Shown: positions 36,428 to 44,666 of the stretch, one piece after another | How positions within the stretch are numbered: the first letter of the stretch is position 1 | How the letters are laid out: every line of letters starts with the position of its first letter | Source: Trueperella pecoris | GTDB lineage: Bacteria; Actinomycetota; Actinomycetes; Actinomycetales; Actinomycetaceae | DNA: 64,000 nt | Assembly (NCBI RefSeq): GCF_014926385.1 | Contig: NZ_CP053291.1 | Coordinates: forward strand, 682,001-746,000 | Direction: 5' to 3' | Position numbers and translations under genes: made by a program | Notes under the pieces: model-generated | What the model was told of the DNA's origin: nothing | Database searches by the model: none | The model's input: only the letters and a program-made list of their open reading frames with translations

Positions 36428-37291
36428 CTAATCGTTCTCGATTTTAGTCTCTGTGGGGACGCGGGCCAATTCGGCGTCGATAAGCCGAGCGACGGCGTCG
36501 TTCACCTGTGGTAGAGCGAAACGGCAGGTGTCGCGGACTGCAGGTGAGGCAACCGGGGCCGCGACGGGCATGCCGACCCTCTTGAGCCACGCCACATCGT
36601 TATCCGAATCGCCGACGCCGAGGCCGTCCTCCGCGCGCAATCCGCGCACGGCGAGAGCACGCTCGATGCCCTCCCATTTGGTGACGCCCGGCGCGGAAAT
36701 GTCGAGGAAGTTGGCGTGGGAGCGGACGGTTTCGGGGAACGCTGCCATGACCTCGTCGATAACGGCGTCAATCTCCTCGCCTGTTGCCGCGGCAAGCGAG
36801 ACTTTGGTGGCGTGAGAGACGTCGAAGCCGCCAAGATCCAACATGGGCCTGCCCTCGCCAGCATTCTCGTTAATTCGGAGCATGCCCGTATCAGCCATGG
36901 CCACGCGGTCTGTATAGACCTCTTCCTCGTCGAAATAGAAAGGCACAAGCCCGAAACGCTCGGCAAACTCCGAGATCGCCTCGACCTGCCCTGGCTCCAT
37001 GTAGCGCGCAGCCACGATATCCTTGCCGTTCCAAATCACTCCGCCACCAGCGGCGATGACCCACGCGTGGATACCCGCCCGACGCACCAAGTTCGCGCCG
37101 CCGTGAAGCAGGCGGCCGGTGGCGAGCGTGATGGGGAGCCCCGCCGCGTCCAGCCGTCGAAGGGCGTCAATGGTGACGTCGGAGGTCACGGAATGCTCAT
37201 CCGTCAGGGTGCCATCAATGTCAAAGACAGCGTGCTTAATCAGCCCGCGGGGCCATGGGAGCTGGGCAAAGTCAATGAGTGGAATAGTCAT
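36428..37291 (-). CDS. HAD-superfamily Cof-type phosphatase
   Basis: 287 aa. HAD motif I is FDIDGTLTDEHSV (nucleophile and acid-base Asp), motif II ITLATGR, motif III a Lys in the TKWEGIERAL region and motif IV GVGDSDNDVAWL. A type IIB cap (roughly residues 85-190) makes it a Cof-type sugar-phosphate or nucleotide phosphatase; substrate unknown. AGGGG lies ahead of the ATG. Convergent with thiL. Confidence 0.9.
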   Translation of the reverse strand: MTIPLIDFAQLPWPRGLIKHAVFDIDGTLTDEHSVTSDVTIDALRRLDAAGLPITLATGRLLHGGANLVRRAGIHAWVIAAGGGVIWNGKDIVAARYMEPGQVEAISEFAERFGLVPFYFDEEEVYTDRVAMADTGMLRINENAGEGRPMLDLGGFDVSHATKVSLAAATGEEIDAVIDEVMAAFPETVRSHANFLDISAPGVTKWEGIERALAVRGLRAEDGLGVGDSDNDVAWLKRVGMPVAAPVASPAVRDTCRFALPQVNDAVARLIDAELARVPTETKIEND

Positions 37292-37398
37292 CGTCCCCTA
37301 GCTTACTTCTAATGCCTCAGCGAGTCAGCCCGATGGGGTGGCTGGCTGGCCGTGGCTGGCGGCCGGTCTCGTGGGGGCTGGTGGGCGGTCTCGTCGGG

Positions 37399-37469
37399 GC
37401 CCTATTAAGCTGATCGCCGCTGTATTAAAATGCCGCACATTAACACAGCGGCGATCATTTTACTACAGC
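37399..37469. repeat. palindromic dispersed repeat, third copy
   Basis: Shares GCCCTATTAAGCTG with the copy at 20274-20290 (reverse strand) and CGCTGTATTAA with all copies. Its inner inverted repeat is long: GATCGCCGCTGTATTAAAATG (37412-37432) against 37438-37456. It ends with ACTACAGC. It occupies part of the 348-base gap between the HAD gene and rpmB, in which no gene is seen. Confidence 0.85.
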
Positions 37470-37510
37470 AAGGAGGTGGCGGGGCCCGAGCCGAGGAGCA
37501 TCGGCGTGCA

Positions 37511-37526
37511 GGTTAGTACAGCGCGG
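37511..37526. repeat. palindromic repeat, isolated right arm
   Basis: GGTTAGTACAGCGCGG repeats the outer right arm of the intact element (6221-6235) without a partner arm nearby. The GC-rich flanks at 37473-37496 and 37526-37549 are also similar to each other. Confidence 0.6.
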
Positions 37527-37590
37527 AGGTGGCGGGGCCGGGCCGAGCGCAAGCCGGGCCGCCCCGGACGCGCGGCCCCCACCGTGACAT

Positions 37591-37621
37591 AAAAAGTGGC
37601 GAGAATCCGAAGATTCTCGCC
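37591..37621 (-). terminator. Rho-independent terminator of rpmB
   Basis: On the minus strand GGCGAGAATC pairs perfectly with GATTCTCGCC around TTCG, followed by ACTTTTT. Arms at 37612-37621 and 37598-37607. Confidence 0.93.
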
Positions 37622-37639
37622 AATTCTTTAAGCAAGCGC

Positions 37640-37831
37640 TTAGATGTTGCGCGTCACCTTGCCGGCTTTGAGGCAGCTGGTGCACACATTGAGGCGCTTC
37701 GGCGTGCCTGCAACCAGAGCGCGAACACGCTGGATGTTCGGGTTCCAACGACGGTTCGTGCGCACGTGCGAGTGCGACACAGACTTACCGAAACCAGGGC
37801 CCTTGCCGCAGACTTCACATACAGAGGCCAC
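37640..37831 (-). CDS. rpmB: 50S ribosomal protein L28 (zinc-ribbon form)
   Basis: 63 aa, full length. Cys5, Cys8, Cys50 and Cys53 form two CxxC pairs (SVCEVCG and NVCTSCL), so this is the zinc-binding (C+) version. Many actinobacteria keep a zinc-free paralogue under Zur control elsewhere. GTG start with AAGGAGA 5 bases upstream. Own promoter and terminator; divergent from recG. Confidence 0.97.
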   Translation of the reverse strand: MASVCEVCGKGPGFGKSVSHSHVRTNRRWNPNIQRVRALVAGTPKRLNVCTSCLKAGKVTRNI

Positions 37832-37885
37832 GGTTATCTCCTTCGTTAGGCTTCAGAGCGCGGGTGCGCTCCCTAAAATTGCAAC

Positions 37886-37921
37886 TTATGAATCATAACT
37901 GACGGTCCAAGGCAAATCCAA
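37886..37921 (-). promoter_or_regulatory. rpmB promoter with a palindrome over the -10
   Basis: On the minus strand: TTGGAT (37921-37916), 18-bp spacer, TATGAT (37897-37892). The -10 lies inside the perfect palindrome TTATGA-A-TCATAA (37886-37898), a possible repressor site. It does not match the classical Zur consensus well. Confidence 0.6.
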
Positions 37922-38022
37922 GGCGAGCGCTCAGTGGTATTGCGCACGTCGCATTTGCTGGCGTCAGCATGATCCATCCTAGTGTCGGATGGGCGCGGTA
38001 ACCTAAGCGAGAAGGAGGGAGT

Positions 38023-40245
38023 ATGTCGAATCACTCTGGGGCGGCCACCAGGTCAGAGACGTGGACCGCTTTGACGCGTCCGTTAGAACGGCTGTTGGGC
38101 GCACGCACTGCGGGTGCCCTCGCCAAGATGGGCCTGAACACTGTGGCCGATCTTCTGGCGCATGTGCCTTTCCGGCTCGCTCGCCGGGGCGAATTGTTGC
38201 CGATCGAGGCGGTCCGGGATGGCGATTCGGTGACGGTGGTGGCTCGCGTTGTAGACACGAACCTGCGTCCAATGCACGCCCGGCGTGGCTTCATCCTCAG
38301 CGTGAGGATTTCGGATGGGGAACACAACCTTGATCTGACGTTTTTCGCTAAATCGGCGCGTCCTTTGAATTTCCATGCTGCCCAGTTGACTCCTGGCACC
38401 CGGGCCACGTTCTCCGGCACGATTTCCTCTTACCGCGGCCAGCTGCAGCTGGCGCACCCGGAATACGAGGTGGTTCAGGACGCGGCGGAAGTCGATCCTG
38501 CGAAGATCGCTCAGCCCATTCCGATTTACCATGCGGCCCAGAAGATGCCGAGCTGGAAGATTCAGAAAGCTGTGGAGGTAGTGCTTGCCGCGCTTGGGCC
38601 CGTGGACGTGCCGGACCCGCTTCCGCAGGACTATCGCGTGGCGCATTCGTTGCCCAGTCGGTTCGAGGCTCTGCGGATGGCTCATCAGCCGGAGTCGGAT
38701 CGGGAGTGGGAGGCGGCGTTGCGTCGCTTCAAGCATGAGGAGGCGTTTGTCCTGCAGGCGCTTCTCGCGAGGCGTGCTGCTGCGGCTTTGGCCACTGCGG
38801 CGCCTGCGATGCCCAGGCGGGACGACGCCGTCTTGGCGGCTTTCGATCAAAGGCTTCCGTTTACGTTGACGGAGGCTCAGAAGCGCGTTGGGCAGGAACT
38901 TGCTGCTGACCTGGAGGGGACGGTGCCGATGCGTCGTCTGCTGCAGGGGGATGTCGGCTCGGGAAAGACCGTCGTCGCTTTGCGTGCGATGTTGCAGGCG
39001 GTGGATGCGGGCCGGCAGGCTGTGCTTGTTGCACCCACGGAGGTTCTGGCGGCGCAGCACTATGCGTCGTTCCAGGCGATGCTGGGCGAGTTGGGGATGG
39101 CGGGCCAACTTGGTGCTGCCGAGACGTCGACGTCGATTGAGCTGTTGACGGGCTCGCTATCGGCTGCAAAGAGGCGTCAGGTGCTGGCGAATATCGCCTC
39201 CGGTGGCGCGGGCATCGTGGTGGGCACGCACGCGCTTTTTGAAAGCGTGGTGCAGATTCCGTTTTTGGGGCTGGTTGTGATTGACGAGCAGCATCGCTTC
39301 GGCGTCGATCAGCGTGACCGCTTGGCAACTGGCGCTCATCTCCTTGTCATGACGGCTACGCCGATTCCGCGAACGATTGCTATGACGTCGTTCGGTGAGC
39401 TTCAGGTGTCAACGCTTCGCGAGCTGCCTCAGGGACGTCGGGAGATATCGACCAGTCTTGTTTCGGCGTCGCGAACTCCATGGGTAGAGCGTATGTGGCA
39501 GCGCGCTCGTGAGGAGGTCGTTGGTGGGGGCCGCGTGTACGTCGTCTGCCCGCGTATCTCGGCGCAGGTCGAGGAGGACGGTCCCGCATTGGTCGAGGAA
39601 ACGCTCGAACAGGCGCAGCTCGATGTCGTCGGTGAGTTAGCCTCGGTGGAGGCTGTTTACCAAGAGCTTCGCATAAAGCCCGCCTTGGAGGGGATCGAGG
39701 TTGGGTTCGTCCACGGTCAGCTTGATGCGGAGGCGAAGGCGCGGGCGATGGCTCGTTTTGCCTCGGGCGATGCGCCGATCCTCGTATCGACGACCGTCAT
39801 CGAAGTGGGCGTGGATGTCCCGCAGGCGACGATGATGATCATTATGGACGCGGAGCGTTTCGGCCTGTCCCAGTTGCACCAGTTGCGTGGTCGAGTGGGG
39901 CGTGGCCGGAAGGAGTCTATCTGTTTGGCGGTCCATCACGCTGCGGATGGTACGTTCGCCTATGAACGGCTCAAGGCTTTCGCCTCTACCACGGACGGCT
40001 TTGCGCTGGCGGACAAGGATCTCGAACTCCGTTCGGAGGGTAATGTGCTTGGCGCGGCTCAGAGCGGGAGGGAATCGTCGTTGCGATTCTTGCGGGTCAC
40101 GAAGGATGAGGAGATCATCGACGACGCGCGGGCGGCGGCTCGCGCACTACTTGTTGCGGATCCGACGCTGGAGGGGTATCCCGATCTCCACGACGCGATC
40201 GCGGCGGCTGACACGGAATCGACGGAGTATCTGGAGAGGGCATAA
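38023..40245 (+). CDS. recG: ATP-dependent DNA helicase RecG
   Basis: Superfamily 2 helicase that remodels stalled forks and Holliday junctions. 740 aa. N-terminal wedge/OB domain (about 1-200), then Walker A GDVGSGKTVVALRAM, DExH-type box VVIDEQHRFGVDQR, motif III MTATPIPRTIAM, motif V VSTTVIEVGVDVPQATMM and motif VI QLHQLRGRVGRG. AGGAGGG precedes the ATG by 3 bases. First gene of the run recG-rsmD-coaD-coiled coil-DUF177-rnc-mutM, in which most genes overlap or abut. Confidence 0.97.
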   Translation: MSNHSGAATRSETWTALTRPLERLLGARTAGALAKMGLNTVADLLAHVPFRLARRGELLPIEAVRDGDSVTVVARVVDTNLRPMHARRGFILSVRISDGEHNLDLTFFAKSARPLNFHAAQLTPGTRATFSGTISSYRGQLQLAHPEYEVVQDAAEVDPAKIAQPIPIYHAAQKMPSWKIQKAVEVVLAALGPVDVPDPLPQDYRVAHSLPSRFEALRMAHQPESDREWEAALRRFKHEEAFVLQALLARRAAAALATAAPAMPRRDDAVLAAFDQRLPFTLTEAQKRVGQELAADLEGTVPMRRLLQGDVGSGKTVVALRAMLQAVDAGRQAVLVAPTEVLAAQHYASFQAMLGELGMAGQLGAAETSTSIELLTGSLSAAKRRQVLANIASGGAGIVVGTHALFESVVQIPFLGLVVIDEQHRFGVDQRDRLATGAHLLVMTATPIPRTIAMTSFGELQVSTLRELPQGRREISTSLVSASRTPWVERMWQRAREEVVGGGRVYVVCPRISAQVEEDGPALVEETLEQAQLDVVGELASVEAVYQELRIKPALEGIEVGFVHGQLDAEAKARAMARFASGDAPILVSTTVIEVGVDVPQATMMIIMDAERFGLSQLHQLRGRVGRGRKESICLAVHHAADGTFAYERLKAFASTTDGFALADKDLELRSEGNVLGAAQSGRESSLRFLRVTKDEEIIDDARAAARALLVADPTLEGYPDLHDAIAAADTESTEYLERA

Positions 40246-40814
40246 TGACGCGAATTGTTGCGGGAATCGCGGGCGGTCGTAGGCTTGAGGTTCCCAAGTA
40301 TGGGACGAGGCCCACCTCGGAGAGGGTGCGAGAGGCCATGTTCTCTCGGCTCGAACACTATGGTTACGTCGCAAACTGCGCCATTTTGGACCTGTATGCC
40401 GGGTCAGCCGCGCTGGGACTTGAGGCGAAATCGAGGGGGGCTCGCCTGGTCGTGTCGGTGGAGGCCAATCGCGCCGCGGCCCAGGTGGCTTCCGCCAACG
40501 CCGCTTCGACGGGGTTGGATATTGTGGTGGTTAATCAGCGTGCGGAATCGTATGTGGCGTTGCCTCCATCGGAGCTATTTGACCTTGCCCTCTTGGACCC
40601 TCCCTATGACGTGACGGAGGAAGAGCTGGCAGCAGTCCTCGAGATGCTTGTGGCACACTTGGCGAGTGACGCGATGGTGGTGGTCGAACGTCGTAAACAG
40701 TCTCCGGAGCCGAGGTGGCCTGGCGCGCTTGTGGCGCATGACGTCCGTAAATGGGGAGATACTCGTGTGTGGAGCGCCGTCGTCGATCGTGAGGGAACTA
40801 GAATAGAATCATGA
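40245..40814 (+). CDS. rsmD: 16S rRNA (guanine(966)-N2)-methyltransferase
   Basis: 189 aa, Rossmann methyltransferase. SAM motif LDLYAGSAALGLEAKSRGA and the N6/N2-type catalytic DPPY in LLDPPYDVTEEEL are visible. Start overlaps the recG stop by one base (TAATG). The end overlaps coaD by 4 bases. Confidence 0.95.
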   Translation: MTRIVAGIAGGRRLEVPKYGTRPTSERVREAMFSRLEHYGYVANCAILDLYAGSAALGLEAKSRGARLVVSVEANRAAAQVASANAASTGLDIVVVNQRAESYVALPPSELFDLALLDPPYDVTEEELAAVLEMLVAHLASDAMVVVERRKQSPEPRWPGALVAHDVRKWGDTRVWSAVVDREGTRIES

Positions 40815-41284
40815 CTCTTGCCGTATGCCCAGGATCCTTCGATCCGATGACGCTCGGGCATGTCGACGTCGTCCGGCGCGCACGCGCAATGTTTGACGAG
40901 GTCGTCGTTGCCATCGCGAAAAATTCCGCCAAGACCCACCTGTTCACTGACGCTGAGCGGGTGGAGCTGGCCCGGGATGCGCTTGCGGATATTAACGGCG
41001 TGCGGGTGGAATTATCGTCCGGGCTGATCGCGGACTTTGCCCGTGATCGCGGCGCTGTAGCGATCGTCAAGGGATTGCGGGGAGCCGCAGATTACGACGC
41101 CGAACAGGCGATGGCGCTCTTGAATCGTCACCTGTCGGGTATTGAAACAGTCTTCATCATGGGCGATCCTGCCCTGAATCACGTTGCGTCGTCCTTTGTC
41201 AAGGAAATCGCCTCCTATGGCGGTAGAATTGACGATCTGGTGACGCCGAATGTGGCGCGTGCGCTGAAAGAGAAGGTCAAATGA
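40811..41284 (+). CDS. coaD: phosphopantetheine adenylyltransferase
   Basis: Penultimate step of coenzyme A synthesis. 157 aa, nucleotidyltransferase fold with CPGSFDPMTLGHVDVVRRA (HxGH as TLGH) and VKGLRGAADYDAEQAMALLN. TAGAAT at 40799-40804, 6 nt before the ATG, could add an internal leaderless promoter within the rsmD end. rsmD-coaD is conserved in actinobacteria. Confidence 0.97.
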   Translation: MTLAVCPGSFDPMTLGHVDVVRRARAMFDEVVVAIAKNSAKTHLFTDAERVELARDALADINGVRVELSSGLIADFARDRGAVAIVKGLRGAADYDAEQAMALLNRHLSGIETVFIMGDPALNHVASSFVKEIASYGGRIDDLVTPNVARALKEKVK

Positions 41285-41784
41285 ACGAACAGGGCGAATC
41301 GCTCCTTGAAATCCTCGACGAGCTCATGGAGATCGTCGCGCATGCAAAGTCGTTGCCGATGTCCGCGTCGGTGATGGTGAACCGCTCCGAGCTCCTCGAC
41401 CTCATCGAGACTGCTCGTGACATCGTGCCCGATCAGATCGTGGCGGCGGATTCAGTACTTCAGGAGGCCTCGGCGGTGTCGGAGAATGCCCGTCAAGAGG
41501 CCGAGACGATCAGGGCTCGCGCCGAGAAGGATGCGGATACGATCTTGGCGGAGGCTCGTGAGCAGGCGTCGCGCCTGGTCGCGCAGGACCAGGTCACGAT
41601 CGCGGCCAAGTCCCAGGCCACGCGTATTCTTGACGAGGCTCAGGCGAAGGCCGATTCTTTGAAGAGGGGAGCTGACGACTACGCGGCGACTACCCTTGAC
41701 CAGCTATCTGAGGAGCTTGGCGGCCTGCTGGAGCAGATCGCTGCTGGCCGCGCCCACTTGGCTCATCGTTTGGAGGATGCCTAA
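41281..41784 (+). CDS. coiled-coil protein, DivIVA/ATP synthase b-like
   Basis: 167 aa. After a 55-residue N-terminal part (LLEILDELMEIVAHAKSLPM) comes a long Ala/Glu/Arg-rich heptad region from about residue 60 to 150 (ARQEAETIRARAEKDADTIL, EAREQASRLVAQ), predicted to be coiled coil. Homologues sit between coaD and DUF177 in other actinobacteria (Rv2927c-like). A role in cell division or polar growth is inferred from that family. The start overlaps the coaD stop by 4 bases. Confidence 0.8.
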   Translation: MNEQGESLLEILDELMEIVAHAKSLPMSASVMVNRSELLDLIETARDIVPDQIVAADSVLQEASAVSENARQEAETIRARAEKDADTILAEAREQASRLVAQDQVTIAAKSQATRILDEAQAKADSLKRGADDYAATTLDQLSEELGGLLEQIAAGRAHLAHRLEDA

Positions 41785-42369
41785 ATGTCGAATCCTTACA
41801 TCGTTTCTATTGTTGATCTGCCTCGCACCGAGGGTGCGGAACGTGAGTTCAGGATGGAGCTGCCGGCGCCCGCGGAATGCGGTGTGGCGCTCATGGGCGT
41901 TCCACAGGGCGAGCCGATCGAGGTAGATCTTCGCCTCCAGTCGGTTTCCGAAGGGGTGCTCGTCCTCGGTGATGCTCGCGCCACGGCGGTTGGCCAGTGT
42001 GCTCGGTGCCTGCGCGATCTCACTGTCACGATGGACGAAGCGGTGACGGAGCTCGTCTTCTATCCGGAAAGCCGCCAGGCCCTCCTGGATGAGGGGGACG
42101 AGGAAGCTGAGGACATGCCACTCGTGGTGGACGATCGCATCGATCTCGAACCGGTTATCCGCGACGCGCTCATTTTGTCGATGCCGCTCAGCCCGCTGTG
42201 CCGTCCGGACTGCCCGGGACTGTGTTCGGAATGTGGAGAGCCATGGGATGAACTTTCGGCCGATCACAAGCATGAGTTCTTAGATCCGCGTTTCTCCGCC
42301 CTTGATACGCTCGCAGCCCAGCTCGCGGGTGAGGAGGCAACGGACGCCGGAGAGGGTGGCCGTGCATAA
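41785..42369 (+). CDS. DUF177 (YceD) family protein
   Basis: 194 aa. The YceD family accompanies rpmF or rnc and is linked to 23S rRNA accumulation. Seen: GQCARCLRDLTVTMDEAVTE and the Cys-rich PLCRPDCPGLCSECGEPW, which contains four cysteines that may bind zinc. The start directly follows the coiled-coil gene stop. In most actinobacteria an rpmF gene lies between DUF177 and rnc; none is present here. Confidence 0.9.
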   Translation: MSNPYIVSIVDLPRTEGAEREFRMELPAPAECGVALMGVPQGEPIEVDLRLQSVSEGVLVLGDARATAVGQCARCLRDLTVTMDEAVTELVFYPESRQALLDEGDEEAEDMPLVVDDRIDLEPVIRDALILSMPLSPLCRPDCPGLCSECGEPWDELSADHKHEFLDPRFSALDTLAAQLAGEEATDAGEGGRA

Positions 42370-43048
42370 GCGCGTGACGTCGGCGGAGGTTGCCGCCTGG
42401 GGTGCAGTTATCGCGGAGGAATATCTCCAACCGGCCCTGACGCATCGCTCGTGGGCGTATGAGAATGAGGGCGAGCACGCCGAGCGCTTGGAGTTCTTAG
42501 GCGACTCGATCCTCGGGTTTGTGGTTGCTTCCTACATCTTCAACGAATACCCGAATCTTGATGAAGGCGACATGTCCAAGATCAAGGCGGCCGCGGTATC
42601 TGAGCGTTCGTTGGCGCAGATCGCGCGGGGGCTACACCTTGGTGACTACATCAAGCTTGGGCGCGGCGAAGAAATGTCGGGGGGCCGTGACAAGGATTCG
42701 ATCCTCGCTGACACGGTCGAGGCGCTGATCGGCGCCACCTACCTGACCTACGGCGTGGAGAAGACGACCGAAGTGGTGCTCCGCCATCTGATCGCCCAGG
42801 TTGATGCGGCACGGGACATGGGCCCGGCGCTTGATTGGCGTACGGCTTTCGAGGAAAAATCGCGCGCCCGGGGAATCGCGGGTAACTTGACCTACGAAAT
42901 CGAGGGCACGGGACCCGACCATGCGAGGGTGTATACGGCTCACGTGTTTGTTGACGGCACGAAGATGGGCAGCGGGAGTGCAACCTCGCAGAAGCAAGCC
43001 AAATTAGAGGCCTGTCAGGCCGCCTACTACGCCCTCGATGAGGCCTAG
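42362..43048 (+). CDS. rnc: ribonuclease III
   Basis: Double-strand-specific endoribonuclease for rRNA processing. 228 aa. Signature ERLEFLGDSILGFVVASYIF with the catalytic Glu and Asp; second acidic block DKDSILADTVEALIGATYL; dsRNA-binding domain from about residue 150 (ARVYTAHVFVDGTKMGSGSA). GTG at 42362 was chosen because GGAGAGGG precedes it; it overlaps the DUF177 stop by 8 bases. Confidence 0.96.
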   Translation: MHKRVTSAEVAAWGAVIAEEYLQPALTHRSWAYENEGEHAERLEFLGDSILGFVVASYIFNEYPNLDEGDMSKIKAAAVSERSLAQIARGLHLGDYIKLGRGEEMSGGRDKDSILADTVEALIGATYLTYGVEKTTEVVLRHLIAQVDAARDMGPALDWRTAFEEKSRARGIAGNLTYEIEGTGPDHARVYTAHVFVDGTKMGSGSATSQKQAKLEACQAAYYALDEA

Positions 43049-43920
43049 TGCCTGAGCTTCCCGAGGTGGAGACGATTCGGCTCGGTTTGGAGCCGCTCGT
43101 CGTGGGTCGTAGCGTCGTCGGCGTCGAGGTACTCAACCCGCGAGCCGTGCGTCGTTCGGCGGACGGGCTAGAACCGATCATCGGGTTGAGGATCGGCGCG
43201 GTTGCACGGCGCGGCAAGTATCTGTGGTTCGACGCCGGGGAACGCGCCCTTGTGGCGCACTTGGGAATGTCGGGCCAGTTCCGGGTGGGAGGCGCTGACA
43301 ATCCCCACCGGCGGGCATCCCTTTTTCTCGATGATGGCCTGCGCCTCGATTTTGTTGATCAGCGTACGTTTGGGCACCTCATGCCCGATGCGCTTGTTCC
43401 GACCGCCGATGGTGCCCCTGGCGGTTGGGGAAGCTGTGCGGGTCTTGTTCCACGATCGGTGGCTCACATTGGCCGAGACCCGCTGGATCCTGCCTTCGAT
43501 CTCGACGCCGTCGTGCGGCTTGTTCGAAAAAAGCGGAGTGAAATTAAGCGAGTGCTCCTTGATCAGTCGGTTGCTTCCGGCGTCGGGAACATTTATGCTG
43601 ACGAATCTTTGTTCTTGGCGGGAGTCCATCCCCGGCGGCAGGCTAGTGGCATGTCGGTGGCGAAAATTCGGAGCCTCTATGTGGCGACACAGGATGTCAT
43701 GAGGCGAGCCGTCGACGTGGGAGGCACCTCGTTCGACGCGCTCTACGTCAACGTCAACGGCGCTTCGGGGTATTTTGACCGATCGTTGAAAGTCTACGGC
43801 CGCGCCGGGCTCGCCTGCCGAGAGTGCGGGAAAACGATCAGGCGCGAGCCGTTTATGGGGCGCTCCTCCCACTTTTGCCCGGCGTGTCAGCGGGGGCACC
43901 GTCTCGTGTCGCAGCGGTAG
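43048..43920 (+). CDS. mutM: formamidopyrimidine-DNA glycosylase
   Basis: Base-excision repair of 8-oxoguanine with beta,delta-lyase activity. 290 aa. The mature N-terminus PELPEVETIRLGLEPLV carries catalytic Pro and Glu. Lys in GKYLWFD, the SGVGNIYADESLF helix-two-turn-helix and the C-terminal zinc finger (CRECG and CPACQ) are complete. Start GTG overlaps the rnc stop by one base. smc, the usual next gene, is absent. Confidence 0.97.
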   Translation: MPELPEVETIRLGLEPLVVGRSVVGVEVLNPRAVRRSADGLEPIIGLRIGAVARRGKYLWFDAGERALVAHLGMSGQFRVGGADNPHRRASLFLDDGLRLDFVDQRTFGHLMPDALVPTADGAPGGWGSCAGLVPRSVAHIGRDPLDPAFDLDAVVRLVRKKRSEIKRVLLDQSVASGVGNIYADESLFLAGVHPRRQASGMSVAKIRSLYVATQDVMRRAVDVGGTSFDALYVNVNGASGYFDRSLKVYGRAGLACRECGKTIRREPFMGRSSHFCPACQRGHRLVSQR

Positions 43921-43954
43921 GGGCTTGGCTGTGAAAAATGGTGGACTATCGGGC

Positions 43955-43967
43955 TAAGATAGCCGGG
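43955..43967 (+). promoter_or_regulatory. leaderless promoter of the response regulator gene
   Basis: TAAGAT (43955-43960) followed by 6 bases and the GTG at 43967. CTATC and GATAG arms flank it (43945-43961), a possible autoregulatory site. Confidence 0.55.
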
Positions 43968-44614
43968 TGAGTACTTCAGATATTTCAGTGATGATCATCG
44001 ATGACCACGAGGTTGTGCGCCGCGGCATTGCCGAGGTCGTTGATCGAGCCGACGGGCTGACCGTCGTCGCCGAGGCCGGGTCTGTGAGCGAGGCTGTCCG
44101 CCGCGCCGAACTGATGGCGCCCGAGGTTGCGCTTGTTGACCTGCGTCTGCCCGACGGCACGGGGATCGACATTATCCGCGAGTTCCGCGAGGTCGTTCCC
44201 GAAACGAAGGCAATCGTACTCACGTCTTTTGACGACGACGACGCTCTGGCCGAGGCTCTCGACGCCGGGGCGAAGGCCTACCTCTTGAAGTCGGTGCGTG
44301 GGGCGGAGATTACTGAGGTCATCAAGGCTGTGGCGGCTGGCCGAGTCCTCCTTGACGAGCGCACCGTAACGCGGCGACGCGCCGATCATGATGATCCGAC
44401 GGCGAACCTGACTCCTTCGGAACGCAAGGTGCTTGACCTTATCGGTGATGGCCTGTCGAATCGTGAGATCGGCGATAAGCTCGGCGTCGCGGAGAAGACC
44501 GTCAAGAACCACATCACCTCGCTGCTGTCAAAGATGGGCATGCAGCGCCGTACACAGGTTGCGGCGTGGGTGGCCGGGCAGCGCGCCGCCGGCTGGCGTA
44601 ATCAGAACGGCTGA
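43967..44614 (+). CDS. NarL/LuxR-type response regulator, DevR (DosR)-like
   Basis: 215 aa. Receiver domain with acidic pocket IIDDHEVVRRG, phosphoacceptor Asp58 in ALVDLRLPDGTGIDI, Thr in IVLTSF and Lys in YLLKSVRG. The C-terminal LuxR helix-turn-helix is LTPSERKVLDLIGDGLSNRE and LGVAEKTVKNHITSLLSKMG. From memory, the block order and wording closely follow M. tuberculosis DevR (VAEAGS, LRLPDG, AEKTVKN, LLxKxGMxRRTQ). No kinase is adjacent; the likely partner is the GAF kinase at 50442-52094. GTG start. Confidence 0.88.
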   Translation: MSTSDISVMIIDDHEVVRRGIAEVVDRADGLTVVAEAGSVSEAVRRAELMAPEVALVDLRLPDGTGIDIIREFREVVPETKAIVLTSFDDDDALAEALDAGAKAYLLKSVRGAEITEVIKAVAAGRVLLDERTVTRRRADHDDPTANLTPSERKVLDLIGDGLSNREIGDKLGVAEKTVKNHITSLLSKMGMQRRTQVAAWVAGQRAAGWRNQNG

Positions 44615-44626
44615 TAGCTAAGAAAT

Positions 44627-44666
44627 GCGATTGTGGCCCCGAGAAATTCCTCGGGGCCACAATCGC
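44627..44666. terminator. bidirectional hairpin between response regulator and ahpF
   Basis: A perfect 17-bp inverted repeat: 44627-44643 against 44650-44666, loop AAATTC. It separates two convergent genes and includes the first base of the ahpF stop codon. No T-run, but it is very stable. Confidence 0.8.

Noticed and set aside
37338-37592. 84-codon plus-strand frame
   Set aside because: It runs through the palindromic repeat and the rpmB terminator; product not protein-like.
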